From: Nitricoxidireducens sp046726235
Lineage (GTDB): Bacteria; Pseudomonadota; Gammaproteobacteria; Burkholderiales; Rhodocyclaceae
DNA length: 64,000 nt
NCBI GenBank assembly: GCA_046726235.1
Contig: JBKPAD010000001.1
Span: forward strand, 468,597-532,596
Direction of reading: 5' to 3'
The notes beneath the pieces were generated by a model, which was given only the letters and a program-made list of their open reading frames with translations, searched no databases and had not been told where the DNA came from. Numbering within the stretch: the first letter of the stretch is position 1; every line of letters starts with the position of its first letter. The position numbers and the translations under genes were made by a program. Positions 50,362 to 60,456 of the stretch are shown here, piece after piece.

Positions 50362-53046
50362 TCAATGCGCTTCGTCCCAGTTTCCGCCGACACCTAGGTC
50401 GACCAACAGCGGCACTGACAGCTTCGCTACGCCCCCCATCAGACGAGGTAGCGTCTCGCGCACTCGTGCGAGTTCATCTTCCGGCACCTCGAGCACCAGT
50501 TCATCGTGTACCTGCAGGATCAGTCGGCTGGCGAGCCGCTGCTCTTCCAGCCACCCCTGCACCGCAATCATCGCGAGCTTGATCAAATCAGCCGCCGTGC
50601 CTTGCATCGGCGCGTTGATGGCGGCGCGTTCGGCGCCTTGGCGGCGGGCGACGTTGCCGGACTTGATCTCGGGCAGCCAGAGGCGGCGGCCGAAGACGGT
50701 TTCGACGTAGCCCTTGTCGCGCGCCTGGGCGCGGGTCTCGTCCATGTACCTGGCGACGCCGGGGTAGCGGGCGAAGTAGCGGTCCATGTAAGTCTGGGCG
50801 GCGCCGCGTTCGAGGCCGAGTTCGCGCGCGAGGCCGAAGGCGCTCATGCCGTAGATGAGGCCGAAGTTGATGACCTTGGCGGCGCGGCGCTGGTCGGGGC
50901 CGACTTCGAGCGGCGTGATGCCGAAGATTTCGGCGGCGGTGGCGCGGTGCACGTCCTCGCCGTTGGCGAAGGCGTGAAGCAGGCGCGCGTCGTTCGAGAG
51001 GTGCGCCATGATGCGCAGTTCGACCTGCGAGTAGTCGGCCGACACCAGCACGTGGCCGGGCGGCGCGATGAAGGCGGAGCGGATGCGCCGTCCTTCGCCG
51101 TTGCGCACGGGAATGTTCTGCAGGTTGGGCTCGATGCTCGCCAGCCGGCCGGTGACGGCGACGGCCTGCGAGAAGCAGGTGTGCACGCGGCCGCTCGTCG
51201 GGTTGACCATGCGCGGCAGCTTGTCGATGTAAGTGTTCTTGAGCTTGGCCAGCCCGCGGTGCTCGAGGATCTTCTTCGGCAGCGGATAGTCGAGCGCGAG
51301 CTGTTCGAGCACTTCCTCGTCGGTCGACGGCGCCTTGGTCGGCGTGCGCTTGAGCACCGGCAGGCCCTGGCGCTCGAACAGGATCTCGCAGAGCTGCTTG
51401 GGCGAGTTGAGGTTGAACGGCTGGCCGGCGAGGGCGTGCGCTTCGGCTTCGAGCGCCACCAGGCGGCGCCCGAGTTCCTCGCCTTGCGCGGCGAGCGCGA
51501 ACACGTCGATCAGCACGCCGTTGCGCTCCATGCGGAACAGGATTTCGGCGACCGGCAGCTCGATGTCGCGGTAGAGCGCCTCGAGCCGCGGCTCGGCGGC
51601 GAGCTGCGGCGAGAACAGGTCATGCACGCGCAGCGTGACGTCGGCGTCTTCTGACGCGTACTCGGCGGCGCGCTCGACCGGCACCTGCGAGAAGCAGATG
51701 CGTGCTGCGCCCTTGCCGGTGACGTCGTCGTAGGAGATCGTCTTCAGGCCGGCGTGGCGCGAGGCGAGCGAGCCTAAGTCGTGCGGCTTGTCGGATTCGA
51801 GCACGTAGGATTCGAGCAGCGTGTCGGCGACGATGCCCCGCAAAGCGATGCCGTGGTTGGCGAGCACGTGGCGGTCGTACTTGAGGTGCTGGCCGAGCTT
51901 CGGGCGGTGTTCGGATTCCAGCCAGGGCTTGAGCTTCGCGAGCACTTCGTTCAGCGGCAGCTGGTCGGGTGCGCCGGCGTAGCGGTGCTCGAGCGGCAGG
52001 TAGGCCGCATGGCCCGGTGCGACGCAGAACGAGAGGCCGACGATGCGGGCCTTCATCTGGTCGAGGTCGTCGGTCTCGGTGTCGAAGGCAGTCAGGGGCG
52101 CGGCCTGGATGCGCGCCAGCCAGGCGTCGAATTGCGCCCAGGTGGAAATCGTTTCGTACTCGGTGCGTGTGGGCGCGACCAGTGTCGGCGCCGGGATCGA
52201 CGGCGCGGCGGTCTGCACGTCCTTCAGCCATTGCTTGAACTCGAGCTGCGCGTAAAGCTCGGCGAGCCGCGTGTTGTCGTGCGGCTGCGGCGCGAGGTCG
52301 GTGACGCCGAGCGGCAGCGGCAGGTCGCAGGCGACGGTGACGAGCTTCTTGCCGAGCGGCAGGAAGTCGAGGTGCTTCTTGAGGTTGGCGCCGACGGCAC
52401 CGCCGATGGCCTCGGCGTTGGCGATGACGCCGTCGAGCGAGCCGTATTGCGTCAGCCATTTGACGGCGGTCTTGGGGCCGACCTTGTCGACGCCGGGAAC
52501 GCCGTCCACGGCATCGCCGACCAGCGCCAGATAGTCGACGATGCGCGCCGGCGGCACGCCGAACTTCGCCAGCACGCCGGCCTCGTCAAGCGTCTCGTTG
52601 GTCATGGTGTTGACCAGTCGCACGTGGGGCCCGACGAGCTGCGCCATGTCCTTGTCGCCGGTCGAGACCAGTGCGGGAATGCCCTGCGCCGCGGCACGGC
52701 AGGTCAGCGTGCCGATGACGTCGTCGGCCTCGACGCCGTCGATCATGATCAGCGGCCAGCCGAGTGCGCGGATGCAGTCGTGCAGCGGCTCGATTTGTGC
52801 GACCAGGTCGTCGGGCATCGGCGGGCGGTGCGCCTTGTACTGCGGGTACCAGTCTTCGCGGAAGGTGCGGCCCTTGGCGTCGAAGACCACGGCGCGAAAA
52901 TCTGCCTTATAGTCGGCTTCGAGACGGCGCAGCATGCTGATGACGCCGTAGATCGCGCCGGTCGGCAGGCCTGACTTGTTCCTCAGGTCGGGCAGGGCAT
53001 GGAAGGCGCGATAAAGGTAGGACGAGCCGTCGACTAACAGAAGCAT
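50362..53046 (-). CDS. polA: DNA polymerase I
   Basis: An 894-residue repair and Okazaki-fragment polymerase with all three domains. The 5' nuclease (about 1-290) begins LLLVDGSSYLYRAFHALPDL. The 3'-5' exonuclease (about 310-500) keeps its acidic residues (TAFDTETDDLDQMKAR, DTLLESYVLES), so proofreading is probably retained. The polymerase (about 520-894) has motif A SADYSQVELRIMAHLS, motif B RRAAKVINFGLIYGMSAFGL and motif C VHDELVLEVPEDEL. It ends in the family's usual position. It is divergent from the LOG-family gene by 24 bp. Confidence 0.97.
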   Translation of the reverse strand: MLLLVDGSSYLYRAFHALPDLRNKSGLPTGAIYGVISMLRRLEADYKADFRAVVFDAKGRTFREDWYPQYKAHRPPMPDDLVAQIEPLHDCIRALGWPLIMIDGVEADDVIGTLTCRAAAQGIPALVSTGDKDMAQLVGPHVRLVNTMTNETLDEAGVLAKFGVPPARIVDYLALVGDAVDGVPGVDKVGPKTAVKWLTQYGSLDGVIANAEAIGGAVGANLKKHLDFLPLGKKLVTVACDLPLPLGVTDLAPQPHDNTRLAELYAQLEFKQWLKDVQTAAPSIPAPTLVAPTRTEYETISTWAQFDAWLARIQAAPLTAFDTETDDLDQMKARIVGLSFCVAPGHAAYLPLEHRYAGAPDQLPLNEVLAKLKPWLESEHRPKLGQHLKYDRHVLANHGIALRGIVADTLLESYVLESDKPHDLGSLASRHAGLKTISYDDVTGKGAARICFSQVPVERAAEYASEDADVTLRVHDLFSPQLAAEPRLEALYRDIELPVAEILFRMERNGVLIDVFALAAQGEELGRRLVALEAEAHALAGQPFNLNSPKQLCEILFERQGLPVLKRTPTKAPSTDEEVLEQLALDYPLPKKILEHRGLAKLKNTYIDKLPRMVNPTSGRVHTCFSQAVAVTGRLASIEPNLQNIPVRNGEGRRIRSAFIAPPGHVLVSADYSQVELRIMAHLSNDARLLHAFANGEDVHRATAAEIFGITPLEVGPDQRRAAKVINFGLIYGMSAFGLARELGLERGAAQTYMDRYFARYPGVARYMDETRAQARDKGYVETVFGRRLWLPEIKSGNVARRQGAERAAINAPMQGTAADLIKLAMIAVQGWLEEQRLASRLILQVHDELVLEVPEDELARVRETLPRLMGGVAKLSVPLLVDLGVGGNWDEAH

Positions 53047-53070
53047 GGAATGGGAAGCGAGGGAAACCGC

Positions 53071-53799
53071 ATGAGCGCGAAAGACAAGCTGCCGAACACC
53101 GGCGACCCGTGGCTGGCCAGGCCGTCCGCCACCGCCCGCGAAGCCTGGCGAGTGTTCGGCATTATGTCAGAGTTCGTCGAGGCGACCGAGCGCCTGAACG
53201 CGATCCGGCCGGCCGTGAGCATCTTCGGCAGCGCACGCACGCCGCCCGATAGCCCCGTCTATCGGCTTACCGAGCGCATCGCGCGCCTGCTGTCGGATGC
53301 CGGTTTCGGCGTGATTTCCGGCGGCGGCCCCGGCGTCATGGAAGCGGCGAACAAGGGCGCCTACGAGGGCAAGAGCCCGTCGATCGGCCTCAACATCCAG
53401 CTGCCGATGGAGCAGAAGGCCAACCCCTACCAGGACATCTCACAGAGCTTCCGCCACTTCTTCGCGCGCAAGTACATGTTCGTGCGCTTCGCCACCGCCT
53501 ACGTGGTGATGCCCGGCGGCTTCGGCACGCTTGACGAACTGCTCGAGGCGCTGACCCTGATCCAGACCAAGAAGACCCCGCGCATCCCGCTGATCCTGGT
53601 CGGCAGCGAATTCTGGAGCGGCATGCTCGACTGGTTCCGCGACAAGCTCATCAGCGAAAAACTCATCAGCCCCGAGGACATGGACCTGATCACCGTGATC
53701 GACGATCCCGAATGCGTCGTCGCGGCGATCTTCCAGTACTACGAGACGCGTGGCTTCGGCCCGCTGCCCGAGGAACACGAGTTGCTGCTGAACCTCTGA
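53071..53799 (+). CDS. LOG-family protein (TIGR00730, lysine decarboxylase-like fold)
   Basis: A 242-residue Rossmann-like protein with the nucleotide-binding signatures SIFGSARTPPDSPVY, GVISGGGPGVMEAANKGAYEG and VVMPGGFGTLDELLEALTLIQT. The PGGxGTxxE motif marks LOG phosphoribohydrolases, which hydrolyse nucleoside 5'-monophosphates, although many are misannotated as lysine decarboxylases. ATG 53071 has GAGGGAA upstream. An in-frame ATG at 53050 would add seven residues. Confidence 0.88.
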   Translation: MSAKDKLPNTGDPWLARPSATAREAWRVFGIMSEFVEATERLNAIRPAVSIFGSARTPPDSPVYRLTERIARLLSDAGFGVISGGGPGVMEAANKGAYEGKSPSIGLNIQLPMEQKANPYQDISQSFRHFFARKYMFVRFATAYVVMPGGFGTLDELLEALTLIQTKKTPRIPLILVGSEFWSGMLDWFRDKLISEKLISPEDMDLITVIDDPECVVAAIFQYYETRGFGPLPEEHELLLNL

Positions 53800-53852
53800 G
53801 AAGCGGCAACGGTCGCAATGGTAAGATTCGCCCGTCTCCAAGAGGACTCGTC

Positions 53853-54182
53853 ATGCGACGCCTGATCCCTGCCCTGTTGTTCGCGGCCGCACTGCCGGCC
53901 GCCGCGCAAAACCCCTCCGGGCTGCAGCCGCTGCCCGAGGCGCCTCCGCCGCCGCCCGGCGTGTTCGATCCTGCGCTCGAGCCGCAGGTGACGATCGTCA
54001 CGCGCGACGGCAACAAGGAAGAGCAGTTCCGCGTCAATGGCAAGCTCTACATGATCAAGGTGACGCCGCCGCACGGCACGCCCTACTATCTGGTCGAGCC
54101 GAAGGGCGACGGCACCTGGGTGCGCCGCGACGTCGTCGACTCGGGGCTGCGCGTGCCGATGTGGGTGATCGGCACCTTCTGA
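53853..54182 (+). CDS. DUF2782 exported protein
   Basis: A 109-residue protein with a signal peptide (1-18, ending PAAAQ), a Pro-rich segment (EAPPPPPG) and a compact C-terminal domain: PQVTIVTRDGNKEEQFRVNG, YMIKVTPPHGTPYYLVEP and WVRRDVVDSGLRVPMWVIGTF. This is DUF2782, commonly found near polA in betaproteobacteria. Function unknown. AAGAGGA provides the ribosome binding site. Confidence 0.85.
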   Translation: MRRLIPALLFAAALPAAAQNPSGLQPLPEAPPPPPGVFDPALEPQVTIVTRDGNKEEQFRVNGKLYMIKVTPPHGTPYYLVEPKGDGTWVRRDVVDSGLRVPMWVIGTF

Positions 54183-54198
54183 CCGTACCGCGACTTCC

Positions 54199-54960
54199 AT
54201 GCAGGCCCGCTGCTTGCCGGCTCGCCGCGGCGCCTTCTGGCTGGTTGCCGGGCTGCACCTTTTCCGCCGCAATCCGCCGCTGCTGACGGCGGTCACGCTC
54301 ACCTACCTGCTGCTGGTGCAGATGATCGTCGGGCTGCTGCCCGGCGTCGGCCCCTTCGTGCTGCCGCTGGCGCTGCCGACCATGATCCTGATCGTCGGCA
54401 ACGGCGTGCGCCTGATCGACCGCGGCGGCTCGCCGCTGCCGGCAGGCCTGCTGCACGGCGTGCGCGGCAACGGCGTGACCATGTTGCGCCTCGGTGGCCT
54501 GCATCTCGTCGGCGCCTTCATCTTCGTCGCCCTGATCATGCTGCTCGAAGGCGGCGGCATGAACTTCGTCGACCTCGAGAAGACGGACGACCCGGAACTG
54601 CTCTGGTCGCTGCTGCGCCTGTTCCTGATGGCGATCCCCTTCCTGCTGGCCTTCCTCTTCGCGCCCTATCTCGCCGGATGGGATGGCGTGCCGGCGGCCA
54701 AGGCGCTTTTCTTCAGCTTCGTCGCGGCAACGCGCAACTGGCGCGCGCTGCTCAGCTACATGGCGGCCGTCGTGCTGGTGTCGGTGGCGCTGCCCGGGTT
54801 GTTGCTGGTCGTCGCCGGGCTGATGCCCGAGTTCATCGTCAAGGTGGTACAGATCGTGATCCGCATGCTGATGCTCTTCGTGCTGGCCCCCGTGCTGACC
54901 GCGAGCCTCTACGTCGGCTACCGCGACGTCTTTCATCCGCCCACGGACGAGCATGCCTGA
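54199..54960 (+). CDS. BPSS1780-like membrane protein of unknown function
   Basis: A 253-residue protein with about six membrane segments. The N-terminal LPARRGAFWLVAGLHLFRRNPPLL matches the start of the BPSS1780 family, seen in the same neighbourhood in other betaproteobacteria. No catalytic motif is visible. It overlaps nadD by 8 nt. Confidence 0.75.
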   Translation: MQARCLPARRGAFWLVAGLHLFRRNPPLLTAVTLTYLLLVQMIVGLLPGVGPFVLPLALPTMILIVGNGVRLIDRGGSPLPAGLLHGVRGNGVTMLRLGGLHLVGAFIFVALIMLLEGGGMNFVDLEKTDDPELLWSLLRLFLMAIPFLLAFLFAPYLAGWDGVPAAKALFFSFVAATRNWRALLSYMAAVVLVSVALPGLLLVVAGLMPEFIVKVVQIVIRMLMLFVLAPVLTASLYVGYRDVFHPPTDEHA

Positions 54961-55615
54961 GCAGGCACCGCTCGGCATCCTCGGCGGCACCTTCGATCCG
55001 GTTCATCGCGCGCACCTGCACCTGGCGCGCGCGGCCGTCAGGCAGCTGGGCCTCGGCGCGGTAGTCTGGATTCCCGCCGGCCAGCCCTGGCATCGCCAGG
55101 CGGTGCCGCGCACGCCGGCGCAGCACCGGCTGGCGATGGTGCATCTGGCGGTCGCCGGCGAGCCGGCCTTCCTTGTCGATGAAACGGAGGCCCGCTCCGA
55201 GACCCCCAGCTACACGGTGCCGACGCTCGAGCGCGTGCGCGCCGAGTGCGGAGCCGAGCGGCCGCTGGTGCTGCTGATGGGCGCCGATGCGTTCCTCGGG
55301 CTCGAGACCTGGCACCGCTGGCGCGAGATATTCGGCCTGGCGCACGTCGCGGTGGCGGCCCGGCCGGGCGCGAGCCTCGACGCCGCGGCAATGCCGGCGG
55401 AACTCGCCGAGCAGTTTCGCCGCCGGCTCGCGCCACGCCTGGCGCCGGCCCCGGCCGGCAGCATCGTGCGCTTCGAGATCGAACCGGTCGAGCCCCCCGA
55501 CCTCTCGGCAACCGCCGTGCGCGAACTGCTGCGCATTGCGCCGCAGCAGGCAGCGGATTTGCTGCCTTCCGGCGTTCTCGACTATATTCGTTCCAACCAC
55601 CTCTACGCCGACTGA
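54953..55615 (+). CDS. nadD: Nicotinate-nucleotide adenylyltransferase
   Basis: A 220-residue NAD-biosynthesis enzyme that converts nicotinate mononucleotide and ATP to deamido-NAD. Motifs: LGILGGTFDPVHRAHLHLAR (nucleotidylyl-transferase HxGH region), VLLMGADAFLGLETWHRW and the C-terminal DLSATAVRELL. It begins the nadD-rsfS-rlmH-maf-rng string. Confidence 0.95.
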   Translation: MPEQAPLGILGGTFDPVHRAHLHLARAAVRQLGLGAVVWIPAGQPWHRQAVPRTPAQHRLAMVHLAVAGEPAFLVDETEARSETPSYTVPTLERVRAECGAERPLVLLMGADAFLGLETWHRWREIFGLAHVAVAARPGASLDAAAMPAELAEQFRRRLAPRLAPAPAGSIVRFEIEPVEPPDLSATAVRELLRIAPQQAADLLPSGVLDYIRSNHLYAD

Positions 55616-55618
55616 TAC

Positions 55619-55969
55619 ATGGACGTTCGCAAGCTGCAGAAAATCGTCGTCGCCGCACTCGAAGACATCAAGGGCGAAGACATCGAAGTCATCAACACCA
55701 CCAAGCTCACCTCGCTGTTCGACCGCCTGGTGGTCGCGAGCGGCAATTCCAACCGCCAGGTGAAGTCGCTCGCGCGCAACGTGCAGGACAAGGTGCGCGA
55801 AGCCGGCGGCGAAGTGTTCGGCGTGGAAGGCGAGGGCACGGGCGAATGGGTGCTCGTCGACCTCGGCAGCATCGTCGTGCACGTGATGCAGCCGGCCGTG
55901 CGCAGCTACTACAACCTCGAGGAACTCTGGCAGACGCGGCCCAAGCGCGCCGCGAAAGGCGATGCTTGA
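55619..55969 (+). CDS. rsfS: Ribosome silencing factor RsfS
   Basis: A 116-residue factor that binds ribosomal protein L14 and blocks subunit joining in starvation. Motifs: LEDIKGEDIEVINTTKLTSLFDRLVVASG, NRQVKSLARNVQDKV and the signature WVLVDLGSIVVHVMQPAVRSYYNLEELW. It is three bases after nadD and overlaps rlmH by 4 nt. Confidence 0.95.
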   Translation: MDVRKLQKIVVAALEDIKGEDIEVINTTKLTSLFDRLVVASGNSNRQVKSLARNVQDKVREAGGEVFGVEGEGTGEWVLVDLGSIVVHVMQPAVRSYYNLEELWQTRPKRAAKGDA

Positions 55970-56436
55970 AGCTGCTGATCGCCGCCGTCGGCACGCGCAT
56001 GCCGGGCTGGGTCGATGAGGGCTTCGCCGAGTACGCGAAACGCATGCCGCGGGAGATGCCCTTGACGCTGATCGAAGTGAAGCCGGAACCGCGCACCAGC
56101 GGCAAGCCGGCCGCCGCGCTGATGGCGGCGGAAGCCGAGCGCCTGCGCGCGGCGCTGCCGGCGAGGTGCCGTCGCGTCGTTCTCGACGAGCGCGGCGCCG
56201 ACCTGACCACGCGCGCGCTGGCCGATCGCCTGACCGCCTGGGCGCGCGAGGGAGACGACGTCGCCTTCGTCGTCGGTGGCCCCGACGGACTCGATGCGCC
56301 GTTCAAGCAAACCGCCGACGAGGCGATACGCCTTTCCAGCCTGACGCTGCCGCACGGCATGGTGCGCGTCATCCTCGCCGAGGCCCTGTACCGTGCCGCG
56401 AGCCTCGCCAAGGGCCATCCTTATCACCGGGAGTGA
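55966..56436 (+). CDS. rlmH: 23S rRNA pseudouridine(1915) N3-methyltransferase
   Basis: A 156-residue SPOUT methyltransferase, within one residue of E. coli RlmH. KLLIAAVGTRMPGWVDEGFAEYAKRMPREMP at the N-terminus, FVVGGPDGLDAPFKQTADEAIRLSSLTLPHGMVRVILAEALYRA and the final HPYHRE are diagnostic. It starts at TTG 55966 overlapping the rsfS stop. Confidence 0.95.
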   Translation: MKLLIAAVGTRMPGWVDEGFAEYAKRMPREMPLTLIEVKPEPRTSGKPAAALMAAEAERLRAALPARCRRVVLDERGADLTTRALADRLTAWAREGDDVAFVVGGPDGLDAPFKQTADEAIRLSSLTLPHGMVRVILAEALYRAASLAKGHPYHRE

Positions 56437-56440
56437 ACGC

Positions 56441-57051
56441 ATGCAGGTGACCCCGCGCATTTATCTCGCCTCGAAAAGTCCGCGCCGCCGCGAACTGCTG
56501 ACCCAGATCGGCGTGCGCTTCGACCTCATGCTGTTCCGCAACTCGCCGCGCGAAGATCCGGCGACCGACGAGACGCCGCTGCCCGGCGAGCCGCCGCTCG
56601 ATTACTGCAAGCGCGTCGCCGGCGAAAAGGCGCGCCACGGCGTGCGCCTGATCGGCCTGCGCCGGATTTCGCCGCGGCCCGTGCTGGCGGCCGACACGAC
56701 GCTCGACGTCGATGGCGAGATCGTCGGCAAGCCGGTCGACGAGACGGATGCGACGGCGATTCTGCAACGGCTGTCCGGACGCAGCCATCGCGTCATCACG
56801 GCGGTGGCGCTGGCCGACGGCGCGCGCTTCGAGTGCATCGCGCAGGTCAGCGAAGTGCGTTTCCGCGAGCTCAACCAGGAAGAAATCCGCCGCTACGTGA
56901 TCAGCGGCGAGCCGATGGACAAGGCCGGCGCTTACGGCATCCAGGGCCGTGCCGGCATGTTCGTCGAGGAGATCCGCGGTTCGTATTCCGGCATCGCGGG
57001 GTTGCCGCTGTGCGAGACCACGCAGCTGTTGCGCCGCTTCGGCCATCCGAT

Positions 57052-57055
<4 letters not shown>
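56441..57055 (+). CDS. maf: Maf-family nucleotide pyrophosphatase
   Basis: A 204-residue house-cleaning NTP pyrophosphatase: IYLASKSPRRRELLTQIGVRF, YCKRVAGEKARHG, VLAADTTLDVDGEIVGKP and DKAGAYGIQGRAGMFVEEIRGSYSGIAGLPL. The last element suggests the dTTP/UTP-type branch. ATG 56441 follows GGGAG. It overlaps rng by 4 nt. Confidence 0.92.
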
Positions 57056-58509
<1,454 letters not shown>

Positions 58510-58513
58510 TCGC

Positions 58514-58519
58514 TATAAT
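58514..58519 (+). promoter_or_regulatory. Candidate -10 box for the two-partner secretion genes
   Basis: A perfect TATAAT follows the rng stop, about 115 nt before the tpsB start. No convincing -35 box is seen at the right distance. The rest of the interval holds nothing else I can name. Confidence 0.35.
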
Positions 58520-58633
58520 GCGCGGGCATGCCGTATGGCCGAGATTGCTGGCGGAATTCGCTTAAGTTCCAGCAGGTTGCGCCGATAAGTTAAAGTGTTT
58601 GTGGCGCAAGTCGCGCCACGCGAAGGGAGACTC

Positions 58634-60319
58634 GTGAAAACGCTGGTCCGCTGCATGCTTCTGGCAGCTTCGGCCGTCTGCGCGCTCGCTCAGGCGCAGG
58701 ACGAGCGTTTCGACGTGCACCGCTATCAGGTCGAGGGCAACACCCTGCTCGCCCCGGCGCACGTCGAGGCCCTAGTGGCGCCGTTCGTTGGGCACAAGCG
58801 GAACTACGGCGACATCCAGAAGGCGCTCGAGGCACTCGAAAACGCCTATCGCGCCAGCGGCTACGGCACGGTGCAGGTCTATGTGCCGGAGCAGGAACTC
58901 ACGCAAGGCGTCGTGCGCCTGCAGGTGACCGAGGGCGTGGTCGGCAAGATCGCGGTCACCGGCAACCAACATTTCGACGCTGCCAACATCCGTGCCACGC
59001 TGCCCGACCTGCAGGAAGGCCGCGCGCCGAACATGCGCAAGCTTTCCGAGAACATCCAGCTTGCCAACGAGAACCCGGCCAAGCAGATCGAGGTGACGCT
59101 CGGCGTCAGCGAGGAAGAAGGCAAGGTCGACGCGAAGGTCAACGTCACCGACGAAAAGCCGGAGAAGTTCATCGTCACCCTCGATACGACCGGCAGCAGC
59201 GCCACCGGTCGCGCGCGCGCGGGATTCGCCTACCAGAACGCGAACGTCGGCAACAGCGACCAGGTGCTGACGCTCGCCTACACGATGTCGCCCGACAAGC
59301 CGAAGGCTGTCGATGTCGATATCTACTCGATCGCCTATCGGGTGCCCTTCTACAGCATCGGCGACAGTCTCGACGTCATTTACGGCAAGTCGTCGGTCAA
59401 CGCGCCGATATCCCAGGCCACGGGCTTCAATCTCGCCGGCAAGGGCGACGTCTTCGGGCTGCGCTGGAACCACTACTTCCCGCGCCGCGGCGAATACACG
59501 TCGAAGCTGATCGTCGGCTTCGATTACAAGCACATCAATACGACTTGCACCATCAACGGGGTGCCGACGCCCGTCGATCCGCCGGCCGGTGGCGGCGCAT
59601 CGTGCACGCCGTACACGCTGCGTCCGCTTTCACTGACCTACGCCGGACAGAGGCAAAGCCCGGGTGAACTGCTCGACTACAACGTCGGCATCCAGCACAA
59701 CTGGTCGATGGGCAACCGCTACACCTATTCGACGGTAACCGGCGCCTCCGGCGTAGACCGTTATTCGATGGTCTCGAGCAACCGCCAAGTGCCCGACGAT
59801 TTCACCTATTACAAGGGCGCCTTCAATTACATGAAGGCCTTGCCGGATGACTGGGCGTTGCGCGCCAGCCTTAACCTGCAGGTGAGCCAGACGGCCTTGC
59901 CGAGCCCCGAGCAGATCGGCATCGCCGGCTCAAACGCCGTTCGCGGCTTCAACGAGCGCGCCGTCGCCGGCGACAAGGGCTTCTATGTCAATCTCGAAGC
60001 CTATACGCCGGAGCTCGCCGACCTCGTGGGCTTGCCCGGCAGCCTGAAGGCGATCGGTTTCTACGACTTCGGCCGCTCGCGGAGCTATGAAACCAGCCGT
60101 GCAGTACTCGAGACATCCTACGAGAAGGCCGGAATCTCCAGTATCGGGTTCGGCTTCCGCTACTCTATGGGCAAAGACCTGAGCCTCAAGCTCGATTTCG
60201 CGCAGGTCGTCGACGCCGGCCCCGCGAACGTGCAACCGGGTACGACGGCCGTGCATCCGGCCAATACCGAGAGCCGGGGCGACTGGCGCGGTCATTTCGG
60301 GCTTCAATTGGCTTATTGA
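58634..60319 (+). CDS. Two-partner secretion outer-membrane transporter (TpsB, FhaC/ShlB family)
   Basis: A 561-residue Omp85-superfamily translocator. Signal peptide 1-21 (ALAQAQ). POTRA domains span about 25-185: FDVHRYQVEGNTLL, VVRLQVTEGVVGKIAVTGNQHFD and KQIEVTLGVSEEEGKVDAKVNV. A 16-strand barrel follows (about 200-561) with the conserved L6 motif NAVRGFNERAVAGDKGF and a final strand ending HFGLQLAY. It should export the TpsA protein encoded next. The GTG at 58634 follows GAAGGGAGA. Confidence 0.9.
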   Translation: MKTLVRCMLLAASAVCALAQAQDERFDVHRYQVEGNTLLAPAHVEALVAPFVGHKRNYGDIQKALEALENAYRASGYGTVQVYVPEQELTQGVVRLQVTEGVVGKIAVTGNQHFDAANIRATLPDLQEGRAPNMRKLSENIQLANENPAKQIEVTLGVSEEEGKVDAKVNVTDEKPEKFIVTLDTTGSSATGRARAGFAYQNANVGNSDQVLTLAYTMSPDKPKAVDVDIYSIAYRVPFYSIGDSLDVIYGKSSVNAPISQATGFNLAGKGDVFGLRWNHYFPRRGEYTSKLIVGFDYKHINTTCTINGVPTPVDPPAGGGASCTPYTLRPLSLTYAGQRQSPGELLDYNVGIQHNWSMGNRYTYSTVTGASGVDRYSMVSSNRQVPDDFTYYKGAFNYMKALPDDWALRASLNLQVSQTALPSPEQIGIAGSNAVRGFNERAVAGDKGFYVNLEAYTPELADLVGLPGSLKAIGFYDFGRSRSYETSRAVLETSYEKAGISSIGFGFRYSMGKDLSLKLDFAQVVDAGPANVQPGTTAVHPANTESRGDWRGHFGLQLAY

Positions 60320-60456
60320 GCGTCGGCACGTCCGTCTGGGCGCTCCCGCCGTTCATCCGCATGGCCTTGCCTCCGCCGTGCCAAGCGTTTAGTTTTAGAT
60401 AGCGGATCGACGACAGCTTCGATTCGTATCGTCGAACTCGCGCAAGGGGAGCAGCA

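Noticed and set aside
60320..60456. Terminator between tpsB and tpsA (GGCACG ... CGTGCC followed by T-rich sequence)
   Set aside because: The loop is about 45 nt and the stem only 6 bp; it would also separate two genes that must be co-expressed.
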